From Desulfarculaceae bacterium (GTDB lineage: Bacteria > Desulfobacterota > Desulfarculia > Desulfarculales > Desulfarculaceae): a DNA stretch of 64,000 nucleotides. A model generated the notes under the pieces. The model made no database searches, had not been told where the DNA came from, and saw only the letters and a list, made by a program, of their open reading frames with translations. The stretch lies in NCBI GenBank assembly GCA_021737645.1, contig JAIPDO010000013.1, forward strand, positions 18,012 to 82,011. Direction: 5' to 3'. Made by a program: the position numbers and the translations under genes. Shown piece after piece: positions 24,999 through 33,189 of this stretch; within the stretch, counting starts at the first letter, position 1; each line of letters opens with the position of its first letter.

Positions 24999-25146
24999 TT
25001 TCCCTCGTCATGCCTTTGCCTAGCAGACACGGCCCTCCCGCCCTCCACGCTCCAACCTCTCCCACTTGGGGGAAGGCGAAGATCGCCACCTCGCATCTCT
25101 TTCGAGATGCTTCTCGCGATGACCGCTATTACTGGATTGGGCTGAG
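24999..25146 (+). repeat. Dispersed repeat family B, copy 2
   Basis: Matches 11487-11632 over about 145 bases with scattered differences (CCTCGTCATGCCTTTGC, GCGAAGATCGCCAC, GAGATGCTTCTCGCGATGAC). It follows a family A copy directly, the same order as at 11.3 kb. Confidence 0.78.
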
Positions 25147-25164
25147 ACGGGATCGCGTTTTTAA

Positions 25165-25201
25165 GCAAAAGGCCTTGCCCTCGTCGCCAAGGGCAAGGCC
25201 T
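25165..25201 (-). terminator. Rho-independent terminator after ggt
   Basis: AGGCCTTGCCCT (25170-25181) and AGGGCAAGGCCT (25190-25201) form a 12-bp stem. On the minus strand it is followed by TTTTGCTTAAAAA, so it ends the ggt transcript. Confidence 0.85.
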
Positions 25202-25234
25202 CGTTTATTTTCCAATGGCCGGTATCGTCGCGGG

Positions 25235-26854
25235 CTAATGGCCCATGGCGCAGCCGTCCTTGCGGCGGTCGCTGGCTCCCAGCCAAACCCCCTGCTCCTG
25301 GTCGCGCCACACCACCTGGCCCCCGCCCACCTGGTTGACCGGGTAGGGGCCCTGGTCCACCGCGTGGCCCCAGGCGGCCATGGTGTCGGCGCCGGCCTGG
25401 CTTATGCCGTCCTCCAGGTACATGGACATGCCGCCCATGTAGCGCAAACGCGGCGCGTCCATGGCCGCTTGCAGGCCCAGGCCGAAGTCAAGCAGGTTTA
25501 CCAGGAACTGGGCGTGGCCCTGGGGCTGCATGTCCCCGCCCATCACCCCGAAGGCCGCGGCCAGCAGGCCGTCCTTCATGAGCATGCCCGGAATGATGGT
25601 GTGCATGGGGCGTTTGCCGGGCTCCAAACGGTTGGCGTGGGTTGGGTCCAGGGAGAAGGAGCGGCCCCGGCAGTGCAACAGGATGCCGGTGCCCGGCACC
25701 ACCAAGCCGGAGCCGAAGGGAGTGAAGATGCTGCTGATGAAGCTGGCCGCGTTGCCTTGGGCGTCGCCCACGGCCAAATACACCGTGTCGCCGTTCAGGG
25801 GCGGGGCGGCTCCTGGGGCCAGCACCGCGCCGGGGCGGATCATCTCCCTACAGGCCGCGCCGTAGGACGGCGACAACAGGCTGTCCACCGGGACCGGAGA
25901 GAAGGCGTGGTCGGTGATGTAGCGGTCGCGGTCGCCAAAGGCGATCTTGATAGCCTCGCCCAGCAGGTGCAGATACTCCGCCCCGCCCGGCTCCAGCCCG
26001 GCCAGGTCGTAGCCCGCCAGGATGTTGAGTATCTCCAGGGCGGTGACCCCCTGGCCGTTGGGGGGCAGCTCCAGGACGGTGTGGCCCCGGTAGTCCAAGG
26101 CCACCGGCTCCACCCACTGGTTGGTGTGGGCGGCCAGATCATCAGGGGCCATCAGGCCGCCGCCGGCCCGCACGCAGGCGGCGATGGCCTCGGCCAGCTC
26201 GCCTCGATAGAAAAGCTCCGGCCCCTGCTCGGCGATGCGCCGGTAGGTGCGGGCCAGGCCGGGGTTGCTTATCACCTGCCCGGCCTGGGGGGCCTTGCCG
26301 TCTATGAGGTAGGCGGCGGCCGCCGCTGGGTCGCGCCTGAGCAGCCCCTGGGCCTGGGCCCACTCCCCGGCGATGACCTCGCTCACCGGGAAGCCCTTTT
26401 CGGCGTAGGTGATGGCCGGGGCCAGCAGGGTGTCCAGGCCCATGGTGCCGTAGCGCTCCAGGGCCTCGGCCCAGCCGGACAGGGCTCCGGGCACGGTCAC
26501 GCTCATGGCTCCGGTGGTGGGCACCGTCTCATGGCCCTGGGCCCGGTAGGCCTCCACGCTCGCCGCCGCCGGTGCCCGGCCGCTGGCGTTTAGCCCCGCC
26601 ACCTTGCGCCCGCCCTCCAGGGCCAGCAGGGCGAAGGCGTCGCCGCCCATGGCCACGGAATAGGGCTCCACCACGGTGAGCACCGCCACCATGGCCACCG
26701 CCGCGTCCACCGCGTTGCCCCCGTCCTCCAACACCCTAACCCCGGCCTGGGTGGCCAGGGGGTGGCTGGAGGCGGCCATGCCCTGGGGGGCCATGACCAC
26801 CGAACGCTGGGCCGGAGTGTCCCAATGGCGCATGCCGGGATATGAGAACCCCAT
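25235..26854 (-). CDS. ggt: Gamma-glutamyltransferase-family Ntn-hydrolase
   Basis: 539 residues without a signal peptide, so cytoplasmic, unlike most GGTs. Family blocks: GGNAVDAAVA near 46, TVVEPYSVAMGGDAF near 60, and the self-cleavage nucleophile Thr357 in NGDTVYLAVGD. The small-subunit region ends near residue 355 and the catalytic small chain follows with MGGDMQPQGHAQ. GGT-like enzymes hydrolyse or transfer gamma-glutamyl groups, and some act as oxamate amidohydrolase or cephalosporin acylase, so the substrate is open. It starts five bases after the HOGA-like aldolase gene, in the same operon as the alanine-glyoxylate-type aminotransferase. Confidence 0.9.
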   Translation of the reverse strand: MGFSYPGMRHWDTPAQRSVVMAPQGMAASSHPLATQAGVRVLEDGGNAVDAAVAMVAVLTVVEPYSVAMGGDAFALLALEGGRKVAGLNASGRAPAAASVEAYRAQGHETVPTTGAMSVTVPGALSGWAEALERYGTMGLDTLLAPAITYAEKGFPVSEVIAGEWAQAQGLLRRDPAAAAAYLIDGKAPQAGQVISNPGLARTYRRIAEQGPELFYRGELAEAIAACVRAGGGLMAPDDLAAHTNQWVEPVALDYRGHTVLELPPNGQGVTALEILNILAGYDLAGLEPGGAEYLHLLGEAIKIAFGDRDRYITDHAFSPVPVDSLLSPSYGAACREMIRPGAVLAPGAAPPLNGDTVYLAVGDAQGNAASFISSIFTPFGSGLVVPGTGILLHCRGRSFSLDPTHANRLEPGKRPMHTIIPGMLMKDGLLAAAFGVMGGDMQPQGHAQFLVNLLDFGLGLQAAMDAPRLRYMGGMSMYLEDGISQAGADTMAAWGHAVDQGPYPVNQVGGGQVVWRDQEQGVWLGASDRRKDGCAMGH

Positions 26855-26859
26855 GACCG

Positions 26860-27762
26860 CTAGGCCTTGCCCATGGCCTTTTTAAGCTCGGCGGCCAGCT
26901 CGTCCAAAGCGGCCTGGCCGGGCATGAGCAGGGGCAGGCGCACCGGCCCGCCATAGTAGCCCACCATGTCCATGGTGGCCTTTAGCCCGCCCACTCCGTG
27001 GCTGCGGGTGACCAGGGCGGCCAAGCGGCTGATGGACCATTGCAGGGCCTTGCCCTTGGCCAGATCGCCGGAGCGCACCGCCTCCATGATATCCACGCAC
27101 TCCTGGGGCATCACGTTGGCCACCGCCAGGATGGCTCCGTCGGCCCCCAGCTGAGTGGCCGAGTGCAGCACCTCGGCGTTGCCCACGAACACCGCGAAGT
27201 CTTCGTCCTTGGTTAGGCGCAAAATCTCGCTGAGCTGGGCGATGTTGCCCGAGGAGTCCTTGATGCCCGTGATGTTGGGATGAGGGGCCAGGCGGGCCAC
27301 CAGGTCCGGCTCCATGTTCACCTGGGTGGCCTGGGGCACGTTGTAGAGCAGGATCGGCAGGGGCGAGGCCTCGGCAACCCGCAGGTAATGGGCCTCCAGG
27401 TTGGGGGCCTTCATCTGGCCCTTGAAGTAGCAGGGGGTCACGATGAGGGCGCAGTCGGCCCCCACCGAAGCGGCGCGCTTGATGGCCCCTATGGTTTCGC
27501 GGCTGGACTCGCGCCCCGCCCCGGCCATGACGAACTTGTCCTCGGCCGCCGCTTCCACCGTGGCCGCGATCACCGCCTGCTGCTCGTCTTCGGACAGGTA
27601 CACCGACTCGCCGTTGCTGCCCACGGCCAGGTAGCCCGAAAGGCCTGTGGCGTTCCATTTGGTGATGTTGGCCTTGAGGGCGGTCAGGTCCAGAGCCTCG
27701 TCGGCGGTGAAGGGGGTGGCCATGGGGGGCAAAACCCCTTGTAATTTATGCTTCACGTTCAA
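26860..27762 (-). CDS. DapA-superfamily aldolase, HOGA1-like (4-hydroxy-2-oxoglutarate aldolase type)
   Basis: 300-residue TIM-barrel Schiff-base aldolase. Lys168 in GIKDSSG is the Schiff-base residue and Tyr140 in LYNVPQ its partner. The substrate loop reads GSNGE (49-52), as in HOGA1-type enzymes, where true DapA has GTTGE. That favours 4-hydroxy-2-oxoglutarate (cleaved to pyruvate and glyoxylate) or a related oxo acid over lysine synthesis. Next to an alanine-glyoxylate aminotransferase homologue this makes glyoxylate chemistry plausible. A DapA role is not excluded. Confidence 0.85.
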   Translation of the reverse strand: MNVKHKLQGVLPPMATPFTADEALDLTALKANITKWNATGLSGYLAVGSNGESVYLSEDEQQAVIAATVEAAAEDKFVMAGAGRESSRETIGAIKRAASVGADCALIVTPCYFKGQMKAPNLEAHYLRVAEASPLPILLYNVPQATQVNMEPDLVARLAPHPNITGIKDSSGNIAQLSEILRLTKDEDFAVFVGNAEVLHSATQLGADGAILAVANVMPQECVDIMEAVRSGDLAKGKALQWSISRLAALVTRSHGVGGLKATMDMVGYYGGPVRLPLLMPGQAALDELAAELKKAMGKA

Positions 27763-27786
27763 CCTCCCGTGGGCGGGTTTCTAAAG

Positions 27787-27817
27787 ACCGGGCGTCCGAG
27801 ATTGCCGGACGCCCGGT
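27787..27817. promoter_or_regulatory. Strong intercistronic hairpin between aminotransferase and aldolase genes
   Basis: ACCGGGCGTCCG (27787-27798) pairs perfectly with CGGACGCCCGGT (27806-27817), loop AGATTGC. Neither strand has a good T-run after it, so it is more likely a processing, stability or partial-termination element than a full terminator. Confidence 0.6.
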
Positions 27818-27846
27818 TTGGGTCGGAGTCGGTGTTGTGACCGGGC

Positions 27847-28953
27847 CTAGGCGAAGTCCTGCAGGGCTCTGAGCAACACGGCCACCTTTTGCACGCAGGC
27901 GTTCTCGCCCATCAGGCCGATGCGCCAGATCTTGCCAGCTGCCGGGCCCAGGCCGCCGCCCACCTCGATGTCGTAGTCGGTGAGTAGCTGCTTGCGGATG
28001 CCTTCCACGTCCCAGCCCTGGGGCGGGACCGCGCAGGTCAGCGGCGGCAGGCGGTAGCCTTCCGCGGCCCAGAAACCGAAGCCCATTTCGCTCAGGCCCT
28101 TGGCCAGATGACCGGCTGCTGCTGCGTGGCGCTCGATGCGCTTGTCCAGGCCCTCTTCCAGCACGATGCGCAGGCCCTCGCGCAGGCCGTAGATCATGGT
28201 GATGGGCGCGGTGTGGTGATACAGGCGCTCGTCGCTGCTCCAATACTTGGAGAGCATGGTCAGGTCCAGATACCAGCTCTGCACCTTGGTTTTGCGGCTT
28301 TTAAGCACCTCCATGGCCTTGGGGCCAAAGGTCACCGGGGCTAGGCCCGGAGGCACGGCCAGGCACTTCTGGGTGCCGCTGTAGCTGGCGTCTATGCCCC
28401 AGGCGTCCACTTCCAGGTTCACACCGCCCAGGGCGGTCACAGTGTCCACCAGGAACAGGGTGTCCTTGCCCTTGAGGTACTCGCCGATTTCCTGGATGGG
28501 CTGGAGCACGCCGGTGGAGGTTTCGGCGTAGACGATGGCGCAGAGCTTGGCCTCGGGGTGGGCCTTCAGGGTCTCGATGATCTTGCCCTGGTCCAGGGGC
28601 TGGCTCCACTCGGCCTCCACCTTGATCACCTTGGCGCCGCAGCGCTCGGCCACGTCTATCATGCGGGTGCCGAACACGCCGTTTTGGCAGACCACCGCGG
28701 TGTCGCCGGGCTCCAGCAGGTTCACGAAGGTGGCCTCCATGCCCGCGCTGCCGGTGCCGCTGACCGGGAAGGTCATCTGGTTCTCGGTCTTGAAAACCTG
28801 ACGCAGCATCTGGCACACCTCGTCCATCATCTTCATGAACAAGGGGTCCAAATGGCCCACCAGGGGGGTGGACATGGCCCTGCGCACCCGGTAGGGGACG
28901 TTGCAGGGGCCGGGGCCCAAGAGCAGTCTTTGTGGCGGTTTCAATTCGTCCAT
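27847..28953 (-). CDS. Class V aminotransferase, alanine-glyoxylate / serine-pyruvate type
   Basis: 368 residues. N-terminus LLLGPGPCNVP, VSGTGSAGMEA, and PLP Lys196 in SGTQKCLAVPPGLAP are diagnostic of the AGXT group of class V PLP enzymes; the C-terminal EVGGGLGP...WRIGLMG is also conserved. It transfers an amino group from alanine or serine to glyoxylate or another 2-oxo acid. First gene of a minus-strand set with the HOGA-like aldolase and GGT; the likely flow is glyoxylate from the aldolase to glycine. No promoter is obvious in the 151-base gap upstream. Confidence 0.93.
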   Translation of the reverse strand: MDELKPPQRLLLGPGPCNVPYRVRRAMSTPLVGHLDPLFMKMMDEVCQMLRQVFKTENQMTFPVSGTGSAGMEATFVNLLEPGDTAVVCQNGVFGTRMIDVAERCGAKVIKVEAEWSQPLDQGKIIETLKAHPEAKLCAIVYAETSTGVLQPIQEIGEYLKGKDTLFLVDTVTALGGVNLEVDAWGIDASYSGTQKCLAVPPGLAPVTFGPKAMEVLKSRKTKVQSWYLDLTMLSKYWSSDERLYHHTAPITMIYGLREGLRIVLEEGLDKRIERHAAAAGHLAKGLSEMGFGFWAAEGYRLPPLTCAVPPQGWDVEGIRKQLLTDYDIEVGGGLGPAAGKIWRIGLMGENACVQKVAVLLRALQDFA

Positions 28954-29104
28954 GTTTGCTCCCTTGATTGCTTGGCGACCCCGCCCGCCGTGGGAAGGGC
29001 GAAAAATCTCATTTCCGGCACCTGAGTGATCCCGGCGACTTCAAACTTTATCATAAGCCAACCGGGGTTACCGCACAAAGGGAGGTGGAGAGGCGGAGGG
29101 GGGC

Positions 29105-31729
29105 TCAGGAGGGCTGGGAGGCCTTTTGCCCTGGGGCCTGGCCGCCGCGGATCAGCTCCAGGTCGGCGCGGATCTTGTCCTGGTAATGGGCCACCGAACG
29201 AGGGTTGCCCATGATGATGTCCAGTTGGCGGGTGTGCATGAGCAAGTAGCCCACCGCCTTCAAGGCCTCCAGGGTGGCCTCCTGCTCGTTGCGCTCCAGG
29301 CGGGCGTTCAGGTTGTCTTCGGTGCTCTCCACCCTGAAACCCAGCTCGTCCATGATCCCGCCGATGAAGCGCACCCGGCCCAGGCGTCGGGCCGCGTCGG
29401 CCGCCCCTCCCTTGAAGGAGAAGCTGATGTAGTTCTCCCGGCGGCGCTCCCCGGCCAGGGCCTCCACCGCGCAGAAGTGGAAGCCGAAGCGCGACTGCAG
29501 GTTCATGAAGTGCTTGGCCACCATGAAGTAATTGCGCTGGGCGTAGCGGGTCTTCACCCCGGTGGTCAGCGAGGGGTTGGCCGTGGCCTCGAACAGCACC
29601 GAGGCCAGGCCCCGCCCCCCTGCCGCCGGAGGCCCCGCCCAGGGAATGGCCACCATGCCCTCCCAAACCGCCAGCATGGGCAAACAGGCGATCTCCTCCA
29701 GCCGCACATGCTTGCCCCTGATCTCCTGGGTGAAGCCGTCGTCCAGGTTGAGCACCCACCACTGCATGGGCACCTTATAGAAAAGCTGCTTGGAGGAGCG
29801 CTGGGGGAAGTGGTGTTCCTTGCCGAATGAGAACATCTCCTTGACGCTCTTCTCGTGGCAAAAGCGGGTGATGTCGTGCAGGGTGCGGGCGTTGTCGGGC
29901 TGGAACTCGTTGGAGTCGGGGTCCAATAGAGTCAGCGGCGAGATCAGCTCCAAAGAGCGGCTGAGCAGCCGGTGCACCGGGCTGCCGTTCATAAAGGCCG
30001 GGCGTTTGTTAGGTCTTTGCAGCAACTCGTCCAGGCGCCCCGCGTACACCGCCCGGGCCCCGGCGTCCACCGTGACCTCGCTGCCCTGCTGCAAAACCTC
30101 CAACTCCGGGCCAAGGCCGAACAGGGCGGGCACCCCGTATTCCCGGCACACCGTGGCCAGGTGCCCGGCCGCCCCGCCGCGCGCCGAGACCACCGCCGCC
30201 GCCTTGCCCACCAGGGCCGCCCAGCGGGGGGCCGGCCGCGGCAGGGCCAGCACCGCGCCGGGGGGAAAGGTGAGGGCGTCGGAATCCCTCTGCACCCAGT
30301 GGATCGCTCCGGCTCCGGCTCCGGGGCTGGCGGTGACCCCGCCGTGGATCAAGGCCTCGGGGCCTCCTGGCTCGCCCTGGGGGGCCGGCGCGGCGGCCTT
30401 GGCCTCGGCCGGGCGCAGGGGGCGGCACTGCAGCATCACCAGGCGCTGTTGGCGGTCATAGGCCCACTCCACGTCCTGGGGCCCGCCGTAGTACTCTTCC
30501 AGCTTCAGGGCGGCCCGGGCCACCTCCAGGGCCTGCTCCTGGCTCAGGCAGGGCTGAGTGGCCCGCTCGCCGGTCAGCTCCAGGCGGCAGACGCCTTCGT
30601 CGTCGTGGCACACCAGCTCGCTCTGCTTGTCCTCCACGCTGTGGGCCACCACCGTAAGCGGCTCCTCCCGGCTGACCACGAAATGGTCCCCCGCCGCCTC
30701 GCCGTCCACCACCATCCGGGGCAGGCCCCAGGCCGCGGTGAGGTGCACCCGGCGGTCGGCCGGGTCCAGGGGGCTGACGGTGTAGGCCACCCCCCCGCTC
30801 ACCCCGCCCACCATGGCCAGGCAGCCCACGGCCATGGCCAGCTGGTCGTCGCGCAGGCCCCTGACCAGGCGGTAGTGCATGGCCTGGGGGCTGTAAAAGC
30901 TGGCCGCCACCTCCTTGTAGGTCTGCTCCAAAAACTCGGGGTGCACGTTGAGCTGGGTGGAGTACTGCCCGGCAAAGGAGGCCTCGGCGCTGTCCTCGCC
31001 CAGGGCGCTGGAGCGCAGCGACACCCGCACCTCGCCCCCGGCCTCGGTGGCCAACTCGGCGTAGGCCTTGGCCAGGGCCTCGCTGAGTTCAGGCGGCGTG
31101 GGGGCGTCCACGATGAGTTGGCGAAGTTGGCTGCTCAGGGTGAACAACTCCGCCGCGTTCTCCAGGTCCGCGGCCTGCTGGCGGCGGCTTATCTCCTGCA
31201 CCAGGCCGCCACCGGACAAGAGCAGGCGCCAGGCGGCGGCGGTGACCACGAATCCCGGCGGCACCTTGAGCCCCAGGCGGTTGGTCATCTCCCCCAGGTT
31301 GGCCATTTTGGCCCCGGCCTCTTCGGCCCGGCTCTGGTCGATGGCTTTTAGGGGCAAGACCAGCTCGCCGCCACCGCCCGCCTCGGCGGGGGCCGCTATG
31401 CTTTCCAGTTGCGATTGGATTTGCTTGAGGCGGGGAGCCAGGACGGGGTACTTACCCGGAGCCAGGCGGCCCAACAGGTCGGTCATCTGAAAGACGCTGA
31501 CTCCCAGGGCGGTGGTGCGTGAACGCAAAAAGCTCATGCCGAAGACCCGGCCCCCCCCGGCGGCGGCCTCCAACTCGCTCATCAGCTCCAGGGCCTTGTT
31601 GTTGGCCGCCAAAAGCTGGCGAAAGCTCAGGTAGCGGGCCTTGAATTCCTCGGCCAGCCCGGCCTGCTCCACGACCGGTTCTTGCTCCCGGCCCAGCAGG
31701 CGCTTGATTTTTTCAAGCAGGGCGGCCAT
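29105..31729 (-). CDS. PEP-synthase-like protein lacking the PEP/pyruvate barrel, with a novel C-terminal domain
   Basis: 874 residues. An N-terminal helical region (1-125) is followed by a PPDK/PEP-synthase ATP-grasp domain (about 135-445; SLRSSALGEDSAEASFAGQ, DVEWAYD near the end) and a swivelling phosphohistidine domain (about 470-560; SARGGAAGHLATVCREYGVP, with the catalytic His kept although the usual TSH is AGH). The C-terminal TIM barrel that binds PEP or pyruvate in true PEP synthases is missing; about 310 residues of unrelated sequence (WWVLNLDDGF, SFSFKGGAADAARR) take its place. It may phosphorylate its own His and pass phosphate to an unknown acceptor. The response regulator gene ends nine bases upstream, so signalling control is likely. 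Confidence 0.85.
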   Translation of the reverse strand: MAALLEKIKRLLGREQEPVVEQAGLAEEFKARYLSFRQLLAANNKALELMSELEAAAGGGRVFGMSFLRSRTTALGVSVFQMTDLLGRLAPGKYPVLAPRLKQIQSQLESIAAPAEAGGGGELVLPLKAIDQSRAEEAGAKMANLGEMTNRLGLKVPPGFVVTAAAWRLLLSGGGLVQEISRRQQAADLENAAELFTLSSQLRQLIVDAPTPPELSEALAKAYAELATEAGGEVRVSLRSSALGEDSAEASFAGQYSTQLNVHPEFLEQTYKEVAASFYSPQAMHYRLVRGLRDDQLAMAVGCLAMVGGVSGGVAYTVSPLDPADRRVHLTAAWGLPRMVVDGEAAGDHFVVSREEPLTVVAHSVEDKQSELVCHDDEGVCRLELTGERATQPCLSQEQALEVARAALKLEEYYGGPQDVEWAYDRQQRLVMLQCRPLRPAEAKAAAPAPQGEPGGPEALIHGGVTASPGAGAGAIHWVQRDSDALTFPPGAVLALPRPAPRWAALVGKAAAVVSARGGAAGHLATVCREYGVPALFGLGPELEVLQQGSEVTVDAGARAVYAGRLDELLQRPNKRPAFMNGSPVHRLLSRSLELISPLTLLDPDSNEFQPDNARTLHDITRFCHEKSVKEMFSFGKEHHFPQRSSKQLFYKVPMQWWVLNLDDGFTQEIRGKHVRLEEIACLPMLAVWEGMVAIPWAGPPAAGGRGLASVLFEATANPSLTTGVKTRYAQRNYFMVAKHFMNLQSRFGFHFCAVEALAGERRRENYISFSFKGGAADAARRLGRVRFIGGIMDELGFRVESTEDNLNARLERNEQEATLEALKAVGYLLMHTRQLDIIMGNPRSVAHYQDKIRADLELIRGGQAPGQKASQPS

Positions 31730-31737
31730 GGCATCCC

Positions 31738-32166
31738 CTAGGGCTTAACCCCGTCGGCCTGGACCGCCTTGATCTTGCGCTCCTGCACCGACTTCTTTTC
31801 CCAGGCGTCGTGTATCTTTTCCACCAGCTCTTCCAGGGGCACCGGCTTGAGCAGGTAGTCAAAGGCCCCCCGTTCCAGGCCGGTGATGGAGGTCTCCAAG
31901 TGGGCGTGGCCGGTGAGCAGGATCACCTCGGTGAGGGGCCGGGCCTGCTTGATGCGCCTGAGCACCTCCAACCCGTCCAGGCCCGGCATCTTCACGTCCA
32001 AGAGCACCACGTCCGGCGCTTCATCGCCAAGGCGCGCCAGGGCGGCCTCGCCGTCGGCCTCTTGGCTCACCATCAGGCCCCGCCGGTTCAAGCGCCGGGC
32101 CAGGGCCTCGCGAAAGTTTTCCTCGTCGTCCACCAGCAGGACGCTAATCTGGTTGTTATCGCTCAT
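31738..32166 (-). CDS. Single-domain response regulator
   Basis: 142 residues, one receiver domain plus a short charged tail. Acidic pocket LLVDDEE, phospho-acceptor Asp57 in VVLLDVKMP, LTGHAH for the Thr, and LLKPVP for the Lys. No output domain. It is transcribed with the PEP-synthase-like gene and is the third such stand-alone receiver on this strand within 4 kb, suggesting a shared phosphorelay with the kinase at 35459-37186. Confidence 0.92.
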   Translation of the reverse strand: MSDNNQISVLLVDDEENFREALARRLNRRGLMVSQEADGEAALARLGDEAPDVVLLDVKMPGLDGLEVLRRIKQARPLTEVILLTGHAHLETSITGLERGAFDYLLKPVPLEELVEKIHDAWEKKSVQERKIKAVQADGVKP

Positions 32167-32223
32167 GGCGCTAATTATAACCGAGGCATGGCTAGCCTGG
32201 GCATTTCATAAAGGCGGAACGAC

Positions 32224-32345
32224 CGGCTGCGCCAGACCACCGGCATACTGCGTTGCTGGCTGCGCGCTGGCCTCGGCGTAGCTTAGGCTACGCCTCCGGC
32301 CCTCGCTCGCCAGACGCCTTGTCTGCCGGCGGCTGGCTGTGCCGG
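32224..32345 (+). repeat. Dispersed repeat family C, copy 2, with flanking palindromes
   Basis: GGCTGCGCCAG ... ACCGGCATACTGCGTTGC at 32225-32256, then a GGCGTAGC/GCTACGCC hairpin (about 32273-32292) and GCCGGCGG-rich sequence. The left 22 bases are the reverse complement, nearly exact, of 58007-58028. The 321-base gap 32167-32487 holds only this repeat and a terminator. Confidence 0.65.
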
Positions 32346-32438
32346 GCATGAATACGAGCCATGTGAATACTGGGCTTACGCATGTTTCCTGCCCCCCTCA
32401 TGAACATCAACTCGTTGTCGGTTACCGTCCGAGAGGTC

Positions 32439-32469
32439 AAAAAGGGGCCGCCCCAGAGGAGGCGGCCCC
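32439..32469 (-). terminator. Rho-independent terminator of the TSUP operon
   Basis: On the minus strand GGGGCCGCC and GGCGGCCCC form a 9-bp stem with an eight-base loop, followed by TTTTT (32443-32439). It begins 19 bases after the stop of the 233-residue membrane protein gene. Confidence 0.88.
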
Positions 32470-32487
32470 GTGACGCTGACCGTACGG

Positions 32488-33189
32488 CTAGTGCTCCAGT
32501 TGATATCCGGCTCCTTCAAACATGTACATTACGCCGAAGCCGTACCACAGGGTATAAACCACATAGAACAGTAGAGAGATCGCAACGATCAGCCAGCGTT
32601 CGCTTATGCTTTGCGGCTGTATGCCGTAGTAGTTGTAGGTCATCTCCACCGCCTTGGCCTGCACCAGCTTTACGAACTTGGCCTGGGCGAAATTCTTCTG
32701 GCGGTTCAGGGCCTTTTCCAGGGCGGTGTAGCCGCTCCACCAGGTGTAGAGCATCAGCTTGCCGTCCTGGCCCTGGTAGCGGGCGGCCAGCTTATCCCCT
32801 TGGTTGTGATACATGGACTCGGTGTCGGCCAGGGTGGAGGCCAAGACCTTGCCCAGGTCGCCGGTGACCTTGAGCTTGTTGCCGCTGGCTGCGACCTGGG
32901 CCCCGGCCCCGGCAAAGAGCAGGGCCGCCCGCGCGGCGGTGTCCGCGTCGGCCAGGGTGATGGTGGCCTCCAGTTTGGTCCCGCTGTACTTGGCGGCCTG
33001 CTTGTTCAGCTCGGGGATGTAGTAGGCCGAGTTTTTGGAGATGGAGTTGTAGAGGCTGTCCAGATAGTCCAGCCCGTTGTGGCCGCCAAAGATGGGGGAG
33101 AAGAAGGCGATGAGCACCGCCGCGAAGACCAGCACCATCACCGAGCCTACCGCCATCTTGCCTTTCTTGCTCTTGCCGTGGCTGCTCAT
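32488..33189 (-). CDS. Membrane-anchored protein with two terminal helices, TSUP partner
   Basis: 233 residues from ATG 33189, overlapping the TSUP stop by four bases (ATGA). One helix near the N-terminus (VGSVMVLVFAAVLIAFFSPIF), a 150-residue soluble region and a second helix near the C-terminus (WLIVAISLLFYVVYTLWYGF). With both ends cytoplasmic, the middle would be periplasmic. No domain recognised. Tight coupling to the transporter suggests an accessory subunit. The longer open frame upstream is a shadow of the TSUP gene. Confidence 0.78.
   Translation of the reverse strand: MSSHGKSKKGKMAVGSVMVLVFAAVLIAFFSPIFGGHNGLDYLDSLYNSISKNSAYYIPELNKQAAKYSGTKLEATITLADADTAARAALLFAGAGAQVAASGNKLKVTGDLGKVLASTLADTESMYHNQGDKLAARYQGQDGKLMLYTWWSGYTALEKALNRQKNFAQAKFVKLVQAKAVEMTYNYYGIQPQSISERWLIVAISLLFYVVYTLWYGFGVMYMFEGAGYQLEH

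Noticed and set aside
24984..26593. Plus-strand open frame running through repeats and ggt
   Set aside because: Starts in a repeat and then is antisense to ggt; no coding features.
26860..27762. Straight dapA annotation
   Set aside because: GSNGE loop and operon with an AGXT-type aminotransferase favour HOGA-type; kept as an alternative only.
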